From NCBI GenBank assembly GCA_032622095.1, contig CP136067.1, forward strand, positions 124,781,030 through 124,845,029: DNA of 64,000 nucleotides, in the 5' to 3' direction. This DNA is from Siphonodentalium dalli (taxonomy: Eukaryota; Mollusca; Scaphopoda; Gadilida; Siphonodentaliidae). Both the position numbers and the translations under genes were made by a program. Shown here one piece after another: positions 59,441-64,000 of the stretch; position 1 is the stretch's first letter, and each line of letters starts with the position of its first letter. The notes under the pieces are model-generated. The model worked only from the letters and a program-made list of their open reading frames with translations, was not told where the DNA came from and made no database searches.

Positions 59441-62400
59441 TGTTTTGGACGTTTCGCAGTATAGTACAAAACTTTTGTCTGAAGCGTAACGTATGAGTAC
59501 AACTGAGTCGTTGTTCATTGTCGATCACATGCTAAAGGCAGGTGATTAGTGTTAATGAGTGTAAGCCGTGGTCGGGCTTACTGGGTGAGCTAATGTTCTG
59601 GTAACTTTAGCCGGTCTGGTCTCGCAAGGTGCACGTATCAAATTTTAATCTCGTTTTATCCACAAACACAGAAAGACAGACATTCGCAAATATAGATATA
59701 GATTTATACACGAAAAGCATATATTTCCTATATTATTCCGATAATGTAATCCAAACTGGAATCATAGTTGATCCGATTAAATTGTTTCACTGTATATGGG
59801 TTTGTGAATAAAGGTTTTGCGGTGGAGCTTCTGATATGTGCTGATATTTTAATGCTGATGAAAATCCTTCTAAATGTGCATAAAGATACGGGCGGTCGTC
59901 CCGGTGGGTATAGCTGTTAAAATAGTCACATCCACTAAAACCGCTAGAAACAGAAAGAATATTATATAACAGACACATATTGTTCTTATACCAATCATAT
60001 ATATCGCATACATTGCATGTTATTGTCACATTTGTCCGCTTTGCTATGTAGACAAACATCAAAAACGTTACAAAACCATTTGTTTATAGACCAACACTCG
60101 GAGCTACCGGATCGTCCGACGAAAATGTTCCGTTGCGCTGTTAAACGCGAAGATACATCGCATTTCAAATCACACCAAATTTTATTTTAATCGATCCATT
60201 CTACCCACTGTCAGTTCAAAATCCAGCTAATCCACGTTACTTCATGATCGGGAAATTATCAGACAGAAAACATGTACATAATAGAATTGTTCTTACAAAG
60301 ATTTAATATCGCTCCAAAACAAATTTACTAGTACATAAACACAGGGGCCTGTAACGCGCTCCGCTGTCCGCCCCCTTTTTGCACTGCCCATATACGCCGT
60401 CTCTATATACGCGCCTTCTTCGCGTTAATGGAACATTATATAGACAAGGGGCTCTGTCGAAATTCAACGTTTCACCATCGCTCGGGAGTCGCACAAATTT
60501 AGCCCATTCACCCCAGTAATGATAACGATATATACACGGATGGATCGGCAAAGAATTCATCTTTCAATAAATACCACAAACTCCAATCAGAAACATTCAT
60601 ACACGTTGCATTTGATAAAATTTTAACCACCGAATATTGTCTCCGGAGAGCGTATTTTTTCGATTTGATCCGGCTCAGACAGCAATGGACGCCATGCGTC
60701 TCTAAATTCACCACCCATACAGTTTACTATCATTAAAAATCGGTCAAACGATCAACTAAATATCTGGAACTTAGTGATTTATTGTCGGCTAATAATTTAT
60801 TTACTCATACAAATCAACACATTGTCAGTAAACAATTCTAATAGAGGAGAAATCTGTCGATAATTCCAACTTTAAAAAAGAAATTTGTCAAGTGACACAG
60901 TTCCTAATTTTAATATTCATTGTGACCTGACCTTTCCATGACCGACATAGTAGAAACAGCCAATCACCGCTCAGTGTTAGAATCGAGGTCTCATTTTAAT
61001 ATTCATTATGACCTGTGTGAGCTTATATTTGACTGAAATGTCACACCTAGATGTATTGCGATGTCGCGGATAATATTCGCATAACTACAAAGAGGTCAGA
61101 ACAATGCAAATATGAAAACTGAGCAACCAAAACTTCAAACCCGAGTTTCTCGGAAAATTTAAAAATGGCCTTATAGCACTGATGCGACGTAATGAATACT
61201 ATGCATGCTATTTCTCCCAATCAATACTAACCGACACACACCATATTCCCCCCCACCAATATTACACATTCCCTGCAGTTGTTCCTGATAAATTATTTAA
61301 TCTAGCCAAATAGTTTCAGCCATATGTGTTGTCCCACTAAAAGCCAACACTATCTTTGGGGAAAACGTTAACATTACAAGTCATTGGATGCATGCACCAA
61401 AGGCCAATTGAAAATGCTGAAACTATGTCACATTGACATCTGCGGAACTTTCCCAATACAAAAACAAACACCATGTATATGTTTTATTCTGAGCGAAAAA
61501 TAGTACAACTCCTGAGATGGATATGTTGATGAGTTACATACATTACGGAAGGCGGGACTGAATTTTGACAATTATACCTGCTTTTATATGGCTATATATT
61601 ACATGCGGGCACGAAAGTACGCGCCCTGTTATAAGCACTGCATAGAGTGACACCATGACCAGACAGCCTGAATTATTTATGCCAACACAACCCTCAGCCA
61701 AGTGTTGATTTCTTCTGAAGTCAGCTGCCTTATATTCAATGACGTCTATAACTATTTTAAATGAATATCACTGATAATAATTATTTGTAGCATATCAACA
61801 CACATATTCACAACGCATTGATGTTGCAGTCATGTTTTACATGCACGGTGTGAATCCGCCTGTATTGTGTTTAATATACACCTGCATCTTCAGGAACGCT
61901 TAAGAACTGAAACTGTCATCAGATCCAAAACATTTTGGAAAATATTGCTGTCAGTTTTGAATTAGCACATCTAGGGTGAAATATAGTACTGCGCGAATTT
62001 AAATACGAGTAAGGTATGGACATTACAATGCACACCGTATGACAACTTAACCAATGGTGATTTAGTGTTCAGTCGACTCGTTACCTCGTGCACACCAAAG
62101 GACCACAAAGGGTGAATTTGTGTTCAGTCGACTCGTTATCTTATGCACACCATATATAGGTGGTCCAACTTACACACCAGTGTGACACCACTGGAATACA
62201 TATACGATAGACAAGTAACCCTATACCAACTACTTTGACACCAAAATTATGCACCATTGTTTGCATTCCGACCGCGGCGACAATAGACTCTCCCATCATG
62301 GTCGCATCATTGTGCACATGTCCGAAAGCAAAAGGCAGCGGGAAATTCACACACGCCATTTACTTGCACCAATATCTCAGTAGATGTAGCCGACATGTAT

Positions 62401-63281
62401 CTTGATTACTTGTTGATGGTATGCCGAAAAAAAAATTATTACTTTGCTGGCATAGCACGCTTTTCTAATTCCTGATGTCTGTTCTCTGAAGTTGGTGTTG
62501 CCTGTTTCAACATTCAGAGATACGAATCGACGTGTACGTCTTAGGTGATTTTTAAAGTAATCAATTAAATACATCATAATTATGCGGAATTTGAGCTTAC
62601 TGGTTAGGGACAAATAATTTTTAATTATTGTCGCGGTCCGCCAATTATTGCCACAGTCATGATGATGGTCCTTGAAAACATAGAATCTGCTGAGTATTTT
62701 GGTTCTATATTTACAGTTGTGCGATCGTTTCAAAAATTTATAAATTGATTGCTCTCATGCAAAAAAAACGGTAAAATTTGAATCTATGTTCGGTCCGGTT
62801 TGCCGATTAATTTTATTTCGTGATGATACGGTCGGTTATTATCATGCATTCAGGGATGTTACGCGGTGACAGATGGAGAAGGGTGGGGTTGATGAGAACC
62901 TATAACCTGGATCAAAATCAGTTGTGAATTTAGACCAAAATATATTTTGATTGTATGATTTTCTAACCAGTATTTACGCTTCGTAATTTGTTTTACTGAA
63001 ATGTTGAAGAACATGCAGTTTACAAGCATAATATATGTCAGTTTGGAGAACTTTTAGTTACTGTTGTTGAAAAATTTCAACACAAGGGGTGCATTTGAAA
63101 GTGAACTTTCTCCCATATAGTGTCTGTTTCACTGGGATGGGGTTGAAGCAGAATTCGAAGGACACTCCATCTAGAAACGTCCCTGGTTATATTATTATGT
63201 ATCGTGTGTGTATCACAATATGTTTGTTCTACATTTGAATACGAAGGCCAACATCCAGCGAATTATATTGATGATTACTTT
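59441..63281. other. Unassigned stretch
   Basis: No exon, RNA gene or full element is supported. Two small duplications are visible: TTTAATATTCATTRTGACCTG at about 60908 and 60993, and TGTTCAGTCGACTCGTTA with GCACACCA at 62066 and 62121 (55-bp step). The 72-codon - strand ORF at 62141-62359 is not recognised. Confidence 0.4.
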
Positions 63282-64000
63282 AAACATATTTTATTTGTAA
63301 TAATACAAAGTGGATTGGGGCACAAGTTACATAACTTAATGAGCCCCTCTCCAGTATACATTGTTACAAAATTACATAATTGACAAAGTGGCACAATAAG
63401 TAACTTATTTACAGCTGTGTGGAATGTGAGAGAATGGTGACTGGTGAATGATGATCTTGCGGATCGTTAGGAAAGGATGATGTAAGGTGGTGGGGGTGCC
63501 AACGTCGATTGTGTTTATTTAAAACATTGTTATGGCCGAGCAAGTACCAGGTCGAAAAAAGCAATAAACAACAATAAACATATTTATGTCCTACTTATTA
63601 ATTAAGTTAATATCATTTGTCAGAAACGTTTAGTTTCCGTAATAAAATGTTGTACTATTTTGAACAATTTCACATTTTGTTTTATATCTATGTTTTGGAT
63701 GCCAGAAAGTAAATCATTCATATGTGTTAATTTGAGTCCTTCTCTGTGTAGCGAATGATACATTTCTATTCGTTCTGATTGGTACAGGGAACACATGAAA
63801 AGGTAATGATATGCATCTTCGCATTGGTTGCCGCATGCGCAACGTGGGCTGTCAGATATGTAGTTTTGGAATTTATCAGACTTTAGATCACTGCAATAGT
63901 TCCGTAATTTTGCGTGAAGTACGTTACATTGCCTGCGTCCCGTGTAGAAATACCTCGGGGGTCTAGTGACGGGGTCAATTATTCTAAGATACGTTTTGAA
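63282..64000 (-). mobile_element. LINE A-type element, 3' end, running off the window
   Basis: On the - strand, the coding end (63620-64000) is followed by a 3' UTR whose last part, at 63282-63360, reads GGAGAGGGGCTCATTAAGTT and AATAAAATATGTTTAAAG, matching the 3' UTR of LINE A. The element continues beyond base 64000. Confidence 0.8.
63620..64000 (-). CDS. LINE A-type polymerase, C-terminal fragment (partial)
   Basis: The - strand frame is open from base 64000 to the TGA at 63620-63622, 126 codons. It matches the end of LINE A: a TGRRQCNVLHAKLRNYCSDL segment (LINE A has HCKLRNYCSDL), then the CACGNQCEDAYHYLFMC zinc-type motif with the same CX1CX8HX4C spacing, and a final ITETKRF. No start codon is expected here because the 5' part lies outside the window. 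It is a different copy from the one at 47331-58989, clearly diverged. Whether the missing part is intact cannot be told. Confidence 0.85.
   Translation of the reverse strand, partial: FKTYLRIIDPVTRPPRYFYTGRRQCNVLHAKLRNYCSDLKSDKFQNYISDSPRCACGNQCEDAYHYLFMCSLYQSERIEMYHSLHREGLKLTHMNDLLSGIQNIDIKQNVKLFKIVQHFITETKRF

Noticed and set aside
62141-62359. 72-codon - strand ORF with a hydrophobic middle
   Set aside because: It has no recognisable family, no confirmed splice sites, and is of chance length.

Overview
The window looks like AT-rich genomic DNA from a marine invertebrate, most likely a mollusc and probably a bivalve. This is an inference from three things: an intron-rich gene whose exons are tiny islands in repeats, Helitron-like elements with GTCT microsatellites and ~145-bp core repeats of the type known from bivalves, and several non-LTR retrotransposons with an endonuclease and reverse transcriptase. 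No bacterial-type operon, ribosome binding site or CRISPR array is present. I recognised no tRNA or rRNA by eye.

Only one host gene is supported. A WSC-domain, single-pass membrane protein on the + strand has an internal exon at 1-223 and its last exon at 24204-24526, followed by a poly(A) signal at 24625. The WSC cysteine pattern starts in the first exon and finishes in the second, the intron is phase 1 on both sides, and GT and AG ends are present. The intron is therefore about 24 kb. It is filled with inverted-repeat elements (283-713, 1312-3660, 5397-6010, 13213-13556), a 25-bp minisatellite carrying CACGTG boxes (12321-12778), a tandem repeat with YY1-like motifs (17816-18480), an antisense LTR with gag-like remains (18657-20787), and a 2.7-kb satellite of 32-bp units (21430-24140) that ends about 60 bp before the last exon.

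From 24.6 to 46.8 kb I see only mobile DNA and unassigned sequence. There is a Helitron-like element (25499-28257) and a TA-flanked inverted-repeat element (28526-29589) that itself holds two TTAA-flanked elements. A TTAA-flanked element with a hairpin core follows (34119-34382). Next comes a pair of 0.9-1.1 kb elements of unknown class that carry one lysine-rich ORF: one copy is broken and sits, with an 11-bp target duplication, inside another inverted-repeat element, and one copy is open (39200-40042). A second TA-flanked element (42499-45502) has been split by a truncated LINE.

From 46.9 to 59.3 kb lies a nested pair of LINEs. LINE A (47331-49265, resuming in frame at 57511-58989) is interrupted by 8.2 kb that contains degenerate tandem repeats and LINE B (53986-57123). 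LINE B is nearly intact, with one in-frame stop inside its GVPQG motif, and ends in a TATCC repeat. The last 4 kb hold no recognised gene until a LINE A-like 3' part on the - strand (63282-64000) that runs off the window.

The most promising undescribed items are the lysine-rich-ORF mobile element family, the higher-order structure of the 32-bp satellite, and the NPGP (2A-like) motif at the N-terminus of LINE A.
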